Source: Metridium senile
Taxonomy: Eukaryota > Cnidaria > Anthozoa > Actiniaria > Metridiidae
Assembly: GCA_949775045.1 (NCBI GenBank)
Contig: OX459108.1
Location: forward strand, 12,485,711 to 12,549,710
DNA: 64,000 nt
Direction: 5' to 3'
Shown here: positions 23,901-33,919 of the stretch, in pieces
Layout: each line of letters begins with the position of its first letter
Numbering within the stretch: the stretch's first letter is position 1
The notes under the pieces: generated by a model
Seen by the model: only the letters and a program-made list of their open reading frames with translations
Database searches by the model: none
What the model was told of the DNA's origin: nothing
Translations under genes and position numbers: made by a program

Positions 23901-26900
23901 ATCAAGATCCTTTGGTATGTGTAGATATGATCTTCCTTGGTAGTCAACTGCATCTTTGACTGTAACAAATAAAGAAATCAATCAGACAGTTAATAAAACA
24001 AATTACTTAATCAATCAATCAATCAATCAGACAATACAATCCTTTAACTTCGACGAAGTGCTAAAGCTCGAAATGTCAGTAAAGTCAAGTCAACATTTTT
24101 TACGGTGTTACAAATTTCATTATATTACCTATCATTTATATCAAACACCGACACAGCCTATACTATAGTTTACTTGCTAGTTTCCATTTATAAGACAATA
24201 CAATCAGTTAAGCCATCAATCAATCAAGCAGTCAATACAATCAGCTAAGCCATCAATCAATCAATCAATCAAGCAAGCAATCAGTCAATCAGTCAACCAA
24301 TCAGTTAATCAATCAATCAATCAAAATAATCATTTAAAGAACCAATCAATCAATCAGTCAATTAATAATCGATCCGATCAATTTACCAATCAATCAATCA
24401 ATCAATCAATTACAATTATTATTCAATCAATCAATGAATTGTTTTATTTTTCCCAAAATAACCCACACTGGGTCGAATCCTATTCACAAATTCATTCATG
24501 AATAAATCAATCAAAGAATTTGCTTATTTACACAGCCAATCAATAATCCTTTGGTTAGTTGATGCACAGCATCAGGAGAAGAATAGTGAACAGTTTACCA
24601 TGTAATGTAGTCTTCTCTTCAACAACTTTAGCTTCTTCTTTCTTGGTTTTCTTCTGTTTTGTTAACTCATATTCCTCAAGTTTCGAAGTTTCTTCCTTAA
24701 ATGATAATAATAATAAAATTATCATTGTAGTTTTCAGATCTATGTGCTCAGTAAAATTTCTCAATAGTAACATAGACAAATAATTATCATTAAGGTAGCA
24801 ATTTGATTGTTTTCACTCTACTGTTACAGCACGATGTGCCTTACTCTGGCCACCGAATTAACGTTTTGTACAATTTAATCATTAAGAAAGACTTTGACTG
24901 AGTTAAGTGTGTATAACTGGCTAAAAAACCTCCCAGGAGTCCCAGGAGGTTTAAATTTGAAAAGGTGTAGCAAACAATTTGTGTACACTAAGCTACTACG
25001 AAAACCACCGAATTGGGAAATGGGTCCAAATATTTATGCTAAGAACATGCCCACATTCTTTTAAAGTCACGCCCACTTTCTATTGATGTCACACTCTCTG
25101 TCTTTTCCCACCAGTGCTGTGTTCACTTTCTATAGCATAAATATTTGGAGCCATTCCCCAGTTCGGTGGTTTTCATAGTAACTTGTACAAAACTTTAATT
25201 GGGTGGCCACGGTAAGGTGCATTATGCTGTAAATCATTTTTATCAAGTGATAAATCAACTCCTTGTTTATTTGCAATATAAGTACCTCGGAGGGTTTAGC
25301 ACTTTTGGATTCATCAGCAAATGGAGCCCAGGGTCCTTTGTACCCCTCGATATCCCCTGGGTCACCAGGCCCTTCTCGTTTCCTCTTGTCTCCTACACGC
25401 GTCTTTGTGCTTTCGAAAACTGTAACGCCTTAAAAATACAAAAAATAGCATCTTACATAAATATTCAATAGTTAAAATCACACAAATCAACGCTCAGTGC
25501 ACTGTTTAAACAATAGAGTAGTTGAATCAAGGGCATTATGCTGTGATAATTGCCCGCAGAAACTGGATGTTCAGAAAAGCAAATAGTCACCCGTGAACGC
25601 AGTTCGAGGGCGACTATGAAGTTTTGAGGAACATCCAGTTTCTAAGGGCAACTATCACAGCATTATGCCTGAGATTTTAACTGCTCTATTGTTTTTATTA
25701 TTCAACAACAACATTTTCCAAAGCGGAAGAAAAGCTCAGCGGGCACTATGCGCTGATACAGTAGTATCTCTCCACAGTGGGCACTATCATGTCACGTGAT
25801 CGCCCCTCGACCAATGAGAGTGGAAGAAAATTTGCTTTTGAATTATAATGAGTTTATATAGAGAATGCTTCTCAGCCAATCAAAGCGCGCGATATAAATC
25901 AAATATTTTATAATGTCACTTACAAAATTTTGGTCTTGAGTTGTACTAGCTTTAGTTAATAATCTCAGATTGTTTAAGATGACTGTACTATAAACTTAGA
26001 ATTTTATTATAATCTAAGACTTTAATTTTGATTCATACCTTTTAACTCATTTGATTTTTCTAAATCACCAACAACACTATAAAATAAGAAAATATTTGAA
26101 AAGATTAATAAAAAAACTAAAATGGATAAATGCATATATACATGGGGAATAAAGTATAATTTGAATGAATGAATGAACAAATGAATTAATGAAGAAATAA
26201 ATGAATAATAATAAGCCAGGATAATGTTTAATGAGGGAACCTACTCGCAAAGGTGATTTTCAGTAGGGCCCTATGAATGAATGAAAAGATGAAGACATCG
26301 AATTGATTGAATGAATGAAGAAACAAGTGAGTAATTTAATGAGTTAATGAAATAATGAGTGAATGAGTGAATGAACAAATGAATGAGCAAATGAATGAAC
26401 AAATGAATGAACAAATGAATGAACAGATGAATGAACAAATGAATGAACAAATGAATGAACAAATGAAAGAACAAATGAATGAACAAATGAAAGAACAAAT
26501 GAATGAACAAATGAATGAACACTTGAAGAAAATAATGAAGAAAATAATGAATAAGTGGATTTAGAAATAAATGAATAAGTGAATGACGCAACAAATGAAT
26601 AAAGGAATTTGAAATATAACAACCTTGTTCCGCTGGCAACATTTCCTTCTGCACTTGGATCTAACGCATATCCTATAAACCAACAAAATAACATTATATA
26701 TCACTTTCTGATTACTCGCTAGTTCTATTTAAAATAACACATCATTAAAAGTACACCAATAATTATCATTATAGAATATTAAAGTTGTCCTTCCGTAGCA
26801 TTGTGTGTAATTATAAGAGTTGATTTAAGGCCATATACAACTGTTTCTTATTTAAATTTTAGGCTTTCGTCAGGCACCAACATCATCATTATATTATCTC

Positions 26901-29237
26901 CAAATTTAACATGACAAAAATAATATGTGATTTACTTACCAAAACTAGTAAATGTTTTTCTTTGATTTTCAAAATTGAAATCACTCATATGGGAATGCTC
27001 TACATAACCTACATTGAAAAGGAAAAAATATCTTGTGAACCACACTCTAAATGATGGTTTAGACCAAATCTTGAAAGAGAACAGTCCAAATTTGGCAACC
27101 AATTGGAATAACGAACAGGTTCCCATTTAAATCTGTACTTATGCAAATTTTGTTAATGTGTGCTAAACACACAGATCAACCAATCAGAGAAGTTCACTTC
27201 AGAAATAATATACTGATTGGTTGATCTGTGTGTTTAGCACACATCAACACAATTTGCATAAGTACAGATTTAAATGGGAACCTGTTCTATTGTTTTTGAC
27301 TGTCTAGCTAATCAAACATGTTAAAACTCCATTGAAGAAATAGAAAACGAGGTAGCGTCGTGCTCTATAGAGCATGCATGAATTGTAAGAAGATGAGAGA
27401 AGCGTTAGGAGAAGCACGACATGTAGCAGAGTGCTTCTCAACGCTTCTCAAGACTTCTTAAAATTCCCAAGTGCTCTTTAACATGATAGAGCACTACTGC
27501 CGAGTTTTCTATTTCTTCTATAAATTATTCAATACAGTAATAGCTCACATGGGTTTTAAGAACCTGTTAGGCTAAAATTTTCATTTTAAGCCCGCTCCAC
27601 ATAAGAACCTATTAAGGTTTAAGTACCATTTATATAAGACTATATAAGAACCTATCTAGGCTATATTGAAAAATTCAGGTTCTTATACGCAGGGTATTAC
27701 TGTAGTTAAAATCAAACAAATCGATCGACACTCTGTGCTCTGTTGAGTTATAGAGAATGCTTCTCAGACAATCAGAGCGTGTGATTTATATCAAATATTT
27801 TATAATGTGTTCTAACATGAGCATGAGTCTAGCCAAAGAAAACATTAAGAGGTTGCAATATTTCAGCCTGGTCTATTCTGTTAAAACATGTTGATGGCAA
27901 TATTACAAACCTGTTAACATATTTTTAGGAGCAAGCTGCTGTCTTGTTTTGTTAGGATTTGATGGACCAACCTTCATGTAACATCATGTAACAATATGAT
28001 TAGATAATTTTGTAAAGTCCGGTTCACATGTGCAATTTATTTGAGGTGCAACTTTCACAGCGATTTTTATGGCAATGCAAATTTGCAAAAGTGAACAACT
28101 AGCGATTTTACTGCGATTTAGGAAATTCCTGTCACCACAATATTGTAGCAGTTTTGAACACAAGGGTAAAACTAGCGAAGTCAATAAGTTGCTTTTTACA
28201 TATATCAATATAAAAACAGGCCCTTCTCCATGCACTGGAAACCTATTATATTCTTTGTTAGCTTTGTTCATTGTTTAACTTTGGGTCTTTGGTTGTCTCT
28301 ACTGAATTACGCACTAGACTATATCTAGTGAATATTATGGTCTTTACCTCTGGAGCAAAGAGTTCATCATACTTTGGATTGTATGTCAGTTCTTTAGTTG
28401 TTGTATCAACCTTTCTTGTTGCACCAACATCATTCTGCACAAGAAAAAGAAAAAAAAAACAATCTACACAATGGCCACACTGCTTGTGATGTTGATAATG
28501 ATGGCTACATGTATGTTAAATGCGATGATGATGATGATCACCAACATCTTTCTGTACAAGAAAAGAAAACAATCTACATGATGGCAATACTACTTGTGAT
28601 GTTGATAGTGATGGCTGCATGTTTGTTAAATGCGATGATGATAATGATCACCAACATCATTCTGCACAAGAAAAGAAAACAATCTACCAACATTTTCAGA
28701 CTGTGAACAGTTCATTTATTTGGCAATAATCATCGTTCTCAACTATACTGCCACTAAAAGCTTACAATTCGCAAAACAATAATTTAATTCAACTTGTTTT
28801 TTCTGTACACGATCTATATACACACTAAACGTTGAAAACTTTTCAACAAATTTTCTTTCATACAAAAATGTATTGACAGCACATAGTCAAACTGCTTTCA
28901 AATTGCGATCTCTGACCAAAAACCAATAACAACGTTCAAATATTATATGAATGTCCAAGAAAGCATAAAACAGTACTATCTTGGGTAGAAGAATGAGTAA
29001 CTTAGTGTTCAAAACGATGTTACAACGTTCAAACTTATCCAATATGACGAAGGACATTACCTTATTAACCACAGCAGGAGCGACATTTAGCTGCATTTTT
29101 GACTTTAGAATATCAATAGAAGCTCCAGGATTAAGATGTGCTGTATGATCTTCTGTGATTTCTTCTTTAGAGCTTTCATTTTCGTCAGAATCGCTATCTG
29201 CACCATAAGCATTCACTAAAGCTTCGATGCCCGCCAT
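17995..29237 (-). CDS. CDC40: Pre-mRNA-processing factor 17 (CDC40), complete, 20 exons
   Basis: Minus-strand coding exons read 29237-29061, 28434-28348, 27971-27911, 27008-26940, 26672-26624, 26076-26039, 25428-25286, 24695-24599, 23959-23836, 23492-23402, 22879-22834, 22645-22544, 21824-21760, 21487-21437, 20761-20628, 20097-20021, 19768-19668, 19298-19255, 18452-18384 and 18103-17995. All introns are GT-AG, phases agree, and the sum is 1734 nt (577 residues plus stop), close to the human protein (579). Residues about 1-280 carry the PRP17 N-terminal region ([19 protein letters not shown] start; [47 protein letters not shown]). Residues about 282-577 form a seven-blade WD40 propeller ([40 protein letters not shown] end). 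The family acts in the second catalytic step of splicing in the nucleus. The conserved acidic N-terminus supports this start; frames extending upstream are not conserved. Confidence 0.97.
19070..19200. repeat. GATTGGTCGAGAAATTCAC dispersed repeat (also 21855-21995)
   Basis: GCGCG-ATTGATTGGTCGAG, ATTCACTATTTCTCGAT and ACAGCGTTTCGCGCG are followed by TAGAAAT(G)AGAAATGA and GCTGGTTATTTT. The same order occurs at 21855-21995, so two CDC40 introns carry the same element. ATTTCTCGA/TCGAGAAAT gives it a hairpin core. Confidence 0.65.
20155..20594. mobile_element. Fold-back MITE in the CDC40 intron between exons 15 and 16
   Basis: TGATAGTCCCC and a left arm with TAGCCGGGCCTTTGCATTGAAGC are inverted at the right (GCTTCGATGCAAAGGCCCGGCTA ... 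GGGGACTATCA). It ends about 34 bp from the exon 15 donor. A shorter copy is at 36272-36493. Confidence 0.8.
20918..21165. repeat. Minisatellite, about 47-bp unit, five copies (CDC40 intron)
   Basis: TTTTCCCGCTCTTT-CGGTTC-CCCGGTTTGACGCGTGTACCATTTA repeats five times. The GC-rich TTTGACGCGTGTACC core is well kept. It lies in the intron between exons 14 and 15. Confidence 0.85.
22073..22480. repeat. Two-copy tandem repeat, about 230-bp spacing (CDC40 intron)
   Basis: GTGCAATATTTTCA(G/A)CAA...CTCGCAATACCGTTGC, AAGAAGAGTTCAGTT and TTCAAGCATTGC occur once at 22075-22228 and again at 22308-22475. AAGTTGCTGAGAAAA-TG ends both copies. Confidence 0.75.
23118..23312 (-). mobile_element. tRNA-derived SINE, second copy with head
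   Basis: On the minus strand GGGTGGCCTAGTGGTGAGAG (A box) is followed by the B-box-like GAATTCGATACCCGGCTCGG and the body with TTTTTCTCCAGG. It is the same family as 3176-3487, flanked by GAT-rich microsatellites, and lies in the CDC40 intron between exons 10 and 11. Confidence 0.7.
23641..23799. mobile_element. Fold-back element in a CDC40 intron
   Basis: CCAAACTTAGA-AGGACTTTTGATGGGTTATAGCCTATAG is inverted at the right with ATGGGTTATAGCC/GGCTATAACCCAT pairing. The tip is TTATAACAAA. A related GGGCTATAACACATGAAAAATC lies at about 23601. Confidence 0.75.
24000..24440. repeat. (AATC)n microsatellite split by a dispersed repeat
   Basis: AATCAATC arrays flank 24055-24190, a block with GCTAAAGCTCGAAATGTCAGT, TTTTTTACGGTGTTACAAATTTC and CACCGACACAGCCTATACTA that also occurs inside the MITE at 17527-17967 (17580-17720). 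It is in the intron between CDC40 exons 8 and 9. Confidence 0.8.
24836..25220. mobile_element. 385-bp MITE between CDC40 exons 7 and 8, with nested inner palindrome
   Basis: GTGCCTTACTCTGGCCACCG on the left pairs with GGGTGGCCACGGTAAGGTGC on the right. An inner pair (CCACCGAATTGGG-AATGGGTCCAAATATTTATGC versus GCATAAATATTTGGAGCCATTCCC) forms a second stem. There is no ORF. Confidence 0.75.
25509..25693. mobile_element. 185-bp palindromic MITE in a CDC40 intron
   Basis: AACAATAGAGTAGTT, GGGCATTATGCTGTGATAATTG and AACTGGATGTTC are all inverted on the right (GAACATCCAGTT, CAACTATCACAGCATTATGCC, CTCTATTGTT). Confidence 0.8.
26275..26600. repeat. (GAATGAACAAAT)n microsatellite
   Basis: A 12-bp unit repeats cleanly from about 26370 to 26520, with related GAATGA tetranucleotide DNA around it and at 26160-26210. 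Its right edge is about 25-50 bp from CDC40 exon 5 (26624-26672). Frames such as (MNEQ)n are artefacts. Confidence 0.95.
27113..27287. mobile_element. 175-bp near-perfect palindrome in a CDC40 intron
   Basis: GAACAGGTTCCCATTTAAATC, CTTATGCAAATT, GTGTGCTAAACACACAGATC and AACCAATCAG are all matched by inverted partners at the right. Arms are about 80 bp around a short centre, typical of a young fold-back MITE. Confidence 0.85.
28390..28690. repeat. Tandem duplication at the CDC40 exon 2 acceptor
   Basis: ACCAACAT(C/T)-TTCTG(C/T)ACAAGAAAA followed by ACAATCTACA...GATGTTGAT recurs at about 28423, 28540 and 28650. Copy 1 contains the true 3' splice site of exon 2 (acceptor at 28436-28435), so the copies carry duplicated acceptor-like sequence upstream of the exon. 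Confidence 0.75.
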
Positions 29238-29439
29238 TTTGAATGTGCTATGTCGGGAAGGACTGGGTACAAATTTACCACAGGCATCCCGCAAATGAAT
29301 AAAACCACAACTATCCTCCGCCTAAACATGCGAGTTTTATTGTATTTTTCGGGCAATAGATCGGTTAAAATGAATAAAAAGTTCAATTTAGATATATATA
29401 TATAATTCATTTTCAATCAAAGATATTTTATTTTCGCTG

Positions 29440-29720
29440 ATTTTCAACAAAAATAGGGCTGGAAGAGGGTGCATGGGTTCTCTCTTTATCCAAGTGGTAG
29501 GGGTGATCGGCGTTCCTTTTAGGGTTAAAATATTTCCAGTGCGTACCTTTTAGGGTCCATTTAGAGATTTGGCTCAAAAATCAGTTCTAAGGGTCGTTTT
29601 TACTCTTCTTTATTTGTATCTGAGCGTACCTTTTCAAAATCTCCGCCGATCAGCCCTACCACTTGGACAAAGGGAGTACCCCCCCCCCCCCCCCCCCCCG
29701 GGGTGCATACACGACTTTCA
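29440..29720. repeat. Inverted-end repeat with poly-C tract
   Basis: CCAAGTGGTAGGG-TGATCGGCG (29490-29512) faces CGCCGATCAGCCCTACCACTTGG (29642-29665). AGGGTACC-like GTACCTTTTAGGGT motifs lie between, and a run of 21 C residues is at 29680-29700. A decayed dispersed repeat is likely. Confidence 0.55.
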
Positions 29721-29961
29721 TAAATGGCCGCCACAAACTATCATAATTTTTAAAATTGACGTTTTAAGAAAACGAAAGCTAATATATGATAGACCTTAAC
29801 AATAACTTGTGAAAGTTTGAAAAAAAAAAAACGATTAAATTTGCAAGTAGCTATAAGAGTTTGAGAAATCAGAAATACACCAAGAGGCATCAAAGGCCTC
29901 AGCAGAAAATCACATACAAATCTCTACATTTTTCATTGAGCATAACGTACTTCTTTGGTAT

Positions 29962-30378
29962 AACAAAAATCGATATTATACTTGGAATGAATGACATAGA
30001 AATTAATATGATTCTTTTGTTGTATAAACTAGTACTATATAAATCTAGAGGAAAAGGAATTACACCTTCTCTAGTTTCATTTAAAAACACATTAAGAAAC
30101 TTTGAGAAAATTGAAAATCTTATAGCAAAGTCAAGAAATAAAATTAAAACTCATGGCGAAAAATGGAAAAATATACTAGTTAATGCTTTGATTGTATAAA
30201 ACTATCAAACAGTAAGTATACTTTTCTGAAATAATATATATATAACAATTTATATTCATTTATATAAATAACATGAATTAGAAAATATTATTGTTAATCT
30301 GTAGATGTAAATAATAGTGAAAAACTAATGCAATATTTTATGTACATGAATCATTAATAAATCTGTTAAAAAAAAAAA
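29962..30378 (+). mobile_element. 5'-truncated LINE (3' end of reverse transcriptase ORF plus poly-A)
   Basis: A 13-bp direct repeat ACTTCTTTGGTAT (29949-29961 and 30379-30391) brackets the piece, which ends in an A run. This is the target-site duplication of target-primed integration. The frame inside (to about 30199) is Lys/Ile/Leu-rich, with INMILLLYKLVLYKSR and PSLVSFKNTLRNFEKIE, like the extreme C-terminus of LINE reverse transcriptases. The clade is not determined. The frame's first 33 residues lie in host DNA upstream of the insertion. Confidence 0.75.
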
Positions 30379-30524
30379 ACTTCTTTGGTATTTTAGCCAG
30401 AGCATCAAAACCTTCCAAACATGCCTATTTCAGGTGGTTCTGTCATATGACAGTGCTAAAATATTAAAACATCTGTTTACTTGAAAAATCATTTTCCGGT
30501 ACATATTATGGTATTTATGAAAGT

Positions 30525-30935
30525 GGTCTCACCGATCACGAATCACGCGCCGTTTTTTCATGATTTCGCAGATAAATCACGTAGTAACGTAAAGCGTTTT
30601 CACGAATCACAGTTTTAGAACTCGCGTTGTTAACTCTGATGTTTCTAATAGGCAACTTTTTGCGCTTGTTAGACAGATAATCAATATTAACTAAATCTTC
30701 CAGATATACAAAAAATAACACTGCTAGCAATAAACTTCTCATTTTACACAACTGTTTATATACGAAAAGCTGTCACGTTTTCACGGATCACCGATTCTGT
30801 AATCACGAGTCACGACAGTGAAAGTCTGTAAATTACGGTCACGGGCGAAGATGATTACACGGATCACGGCTTAAATTTTTTCACCAATCACATGCAGCCC
30901 AAATTTAGGGTGAATCACGGATCACGGAATACCTC
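30525..30935. repeat. Dispersed repeat rich in ATCACG(G/A)ATCACG
   Basis: GATCACGAATCACG, CACGGATCACCGAT, ATTACACGGATCACGG and GAATCACGGATCACGG are spread over 400 bp. No coding pattern is seen. Confidence 0.5.
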
Positions 30936-31257
30936 TTCCCCAACCTAACTCACTGTATCCTCCGCATAAATTCGTAATTTTTAATCTTTAACTGAAGTGA
31001 ATTCAAATGTATTTTGTAAATTATTTATCCGTCTACCATTAAATTTTGTTTTAAACACTATTTCATCCGGAACTAACCGAGTCGAGCAACTAAATGAAGC
31101 GTGTCAAGACAAAATATTTTATTTTGTAACTCGCTACAAAATTCTTTCGTTACTACATACAGCTATTTTTGACTAGAAAACTTAACATTGCTCAGCATGG
31201 AAGTTCGCTGTTGTAAATGTTTTTTGCAATGTCCTATAGCTATTTTTTGTGTGTACA

Positions 31258-31404
31258 GTTCACACTAGCGACATATAAGCAACATACGCAGACTCAGTTG
31301 GTCTTTGCTCATTAGCCGCACTTGTCTCACACATCATATTCGAGAAATGCTTCACTGAGTCTGCGTATGTTGTTTATGTTTATATTTATGTTGCTAGTAA
31401 GAAC
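31258..31404. mobile_element. 147-bp fold-back MITE downstream of the minus-strand GPCR
   Basis: GTTCACACTAGC, AACATACGCAGACTCAG on the left pair with CTGAGTCTGCGTATGTT and GCTAGTAAGAAC on the right. Confidence 0.75.
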
Positions 31405-31534
31405 CAAGCTTCAGTTGTGGAGGGTACTCGAGAAAAAATATTGGGTCGAGCCACCTTAAAAATTTCGGCTGCACCTCAGCATTTGATATTCCATTCGGAT
31501 CATTTTGGAACCCCCATTGAATACATTATCATTG

Positions 31535-33919
31535 TTACAGCCAAGTATCATAGCATTCATTGTCAACGTCGTATTCATCTTGGATGACTTCATCTGATTT
31601 GTTGATTTCTTTAGCTTGGTCATCATTTTGTAACACATTGGAACTACTATTATCTTGAAATGTGGTTGGATCCCCTGTGCTGGAATATTTTAAATCATCG
31701 GATGATTTGTTCGCACTAACATTTCCAACATCGCCATCAGAAATAAGATGATTATTGTAATCATTATGACAGTGATCACCATCATCATCTCTTTTGTTAT
31801 CATCACCATGACTGCCATTACAACAACCATCATCAACATTATCATCAATGGTAACATTTATGTTATCAATACTAATAAAATCTTTATCACCACCATTACC
31901 ACCACCACCATTACCACCGCCACTATAAACAACAATAAGAATAGTACCAGTACCACCACCATCACCAAAATAACCACCACCAACATCAGAAGCAACATCA
32001 TTACCACCACCAGTACCACCACCACCCACAACACCAACACCAACAGCATCATCATTAACATCACCAATACCACATGCGCTCCCACCAACACCGTCACTAC
32101 CACCACCATCACTACCACCACCACTAACACCCACAACACCACCACACTTACCATAATCACCACCACAACAACAATCACCACCACCACCACCACCACCACC
32201 ACCATCACCACCATCTCCTCCACCACCACCACCACCACCACCGTTATCATCATTACAATGGCTATCAACATCTTTCTCAACATCATCTTCAACATTTTCA
32301 GCCGCATCAACATCCACATCTTCATCAAAACTTTCAAAGCCTTCATTGACAAAGGCAGTTACACGAATAACATCTCTCTTCAAGATTTCTGGTGATTTAG
32401 GTGGGCTGCAGCTACACCCAGAAGCGTCTTCTCCAACCTGTTCAGCTCCGGACGTTTCCTCTTGTGACTGAGATTTTTTACTTTTACACCGCGGCTTCTT
32501 GGCTTTTTCGTGCTTTTTGTCGTGAGGAGTATGGACTTGAGCGGTCACAACAAAAGATCTGTCTATGGTTGCGCTACCGGTGCTCTCTCGTCTTTTAAAC
32601 TCTCCTTCTCCTTCGTCTTTCTCACGAGTAATTTTCGATTCTATACAAGTGTCAATATTGTCATTGTTAGAATAAACCACATCATCTCTCGGCTCTTCAT
32701 TTTCGTGGTTTCCTAGCTCCTCATCACCTTTAATTTTCAAGTTGGTGCCCGTGTTTAGATGCTCAAAGTCATCCAAACACAGGTCAGTCGACATTGAATT
32801 CCTGTTTGACGAGTGGCGCGAAGTGGTTTTAATTGCAAATTCGGACACTTTTGTATCAAAATCATTACTTTTCGTTGGAGCTCTGGGGAAGCGTTCTCTC
32901 TTGATCTTCATAGGTTTTGAATTGGAGATCATTGCACGGCCGTTTCTATGCTCTGTATAGGCGTGCTGTGCTGCGTGATCGAGGTAAGCGTTTCTTGAGC
33001 AAGGATGTTTTCGGAGTTGTAGCAGTGCACGCCGAAATGCCATGGTACGCGTGAAATAGATCAATGGCATGATACTACTGGAGAGGAACAAGCAGAAATA
33101 CGCTATGAACGCAAACCATCGGTTCCCCTCCACTCTGTCATCAACGGCGACGTAGCTGTACACTGCAGCAGGGACTTTACACAGAGTTTGAACGACCATG
33201 ATCAGAATCAAAGTTCTGACTGCTTTACTGCTGTTTTTACTGCCTTTACCAAACACTTTCATGCCATATCGTTTAGATACATCATTTCTGCTCTTCGTTA
33301 TTTGATAGTTGGTCATCAGGATTGCTATTACTGAGGCTGTTTGGAAAGCTGGGATGACAGCTTTCCAGACCAACTGGTTTGGACCAAACAGGAGCCTTTG
33401 GTACGCTTCGTCTGACACCATCTCGTCTCCTTCGGTGTAATTTGGAATCGAGAACGCTAACAGCAGGGCTAGAACACTGAACCACTTAAAAATGATATAA
33501 CTGATAACTCGAAACGATGTCTTCTTAGTTGTGTACCGAGTTCCAAATTTAATGGCCAGAAAACAATCGACTGATTGCGAAAACTGTGTGAACAAATCAT
33601 TGATAAGAAAGTAACGATGAAACAACATGTCGAACCATCTCGTCTGTCGGTCGAGATTTCTCTTCTTGGTGAAAAGAAAAAATTCCATAAAAAGTGGAAT
33701 ATTCACCAATATGTCACTAAGCTCAACGATGGTGAGATCGATGAGAAGATAGTTGGACAGAGTTCGTAGACTTTTGAACCGAACAAAAACAGTCAGCATA
33801 CAGCCGTTAGTAATCGTACCAAAAAGCAACAAAATCGACAGGAAACAAACTTGACAATAGAATCTTATCCGGGTCGATGGTCCTGTCAGGTACTCAGTGC
33901 TGTTTTCCGAGTCGACCAT
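31535..33919 (-). CDS. Orphan class A (rhodopsin-like) GPCR with long low-complexity tail, paralogue A
   Basis: Single-exon frame of 794 residues from the ATG at 33919-33917 (a TTG six bases upstream also keeps the frame). Seven hydrophobic segments fall at residues about 21-290, with an N-glycosylation site (NST) near the N-terminus. TM1 has TNG in place of GN, TM3 ends in TRY in place of DRY, TM6 carries CKVP for CWLP, and TM7 reads MPLIY for NPLIY. Neither the usual TM3 cysteine nor one in loop 2 is present, so the standard disulfide is missing. The ~480-residue cytoplasmic tail includes KTTSRHSS-STDLCL, AFVNEGF, a Gly/Asp/Val-rich tract (about 556-680) encoded by GGT/GAT repeats, and the end NECYDTWL. 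It is head-to-head with the paralogue at 37226. The ligand is unknown. Confidence 0.85.
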   Translation of the reverse strand: MVDSENSTEYLTGPSTRIRFYCQVCFLSILLLFGTITNGCMLTVFVRFKSLRTLSNYLLIDLTIVELSDILVNIPLFMEFFLFTKKRNLDRQTRWFDMLFHRYFLINDLFTQFSQSVDCFLAIKFGTRYTTKKTSFRVISYIIFKWFSVLALLLAFSIPNYTEGDEMVSDEAYQRLLFGPNQLVWKAVIPAFQTASVIAILMTNYQITKSRNDVSKRYGMKVFGKGSKNSSKAVRTLILIMVVQTLCKVPAAVYSYVAVDDRVEGNRWFAFIAYFCLFLSSSIMPLIYFTRTMAFRRALLQLRKHPCSRNAYLDHAAQHAYTEHRNGRAMISNSKPMKIKRERFPRAPTKSNDFDTKVSEFAIKTTSRHSSNRNSMSTDLCLDDFEHLNTGTNLKIKGDEELGNHENEEPRDDVVYSNNDNIDTCIESKITREKDEGEGEFKRRESTGSATIDRSFVVTAQVHTPHDKKHEKAKKPRCKSKKSQSQEETSGAEQVGEDASGCSCSPPKSPEILKRDVIRVTAFVNEGFESFDEDVDVDAAENVEDDVEKDVDSHCNDDNGGGGGGGGGDGGDGGGGGGGGGDCCCGGDYGKCGGVVGVSGGGSDGGGSDGVGGSACGIGDVNDDAVGVGVVGGGGTGGGNDVASDVGGGYFGDGGGTGTILIVVYSGGGNGGGGNGGDKDFISIDNINVTIDDNVDDGCCNGSHGDDNKRDDDGDHCHNDYNNHLISDGDVGNVSANKSSDDLKYSSTGDPTTFQDNSSSNVLQNDDQAKEINKSDEVIQDEYDVDNECYDTWL

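Noticed and set aside
26344..26694. Ser/Phe/His/Val-rich and (MNEQ)n frames
   Set aside because: Translations of the GAATGAACAAAT array beside CDC40 exon 5.
29861..30199. 112-codon frame taken as a gene
   Set aside because: It crosses the target duplication from host DNA into the truncated LINE, so it is a chance fusion.
31748..32395. 215-codon Thr/Ile-rich plus-strand frame and a 164-codon Val/Met-rich minus-strand frame
   Set aside because: Both are shadows of the GGT/GAT triplet repeats in the tail of GPCR paralogue A.
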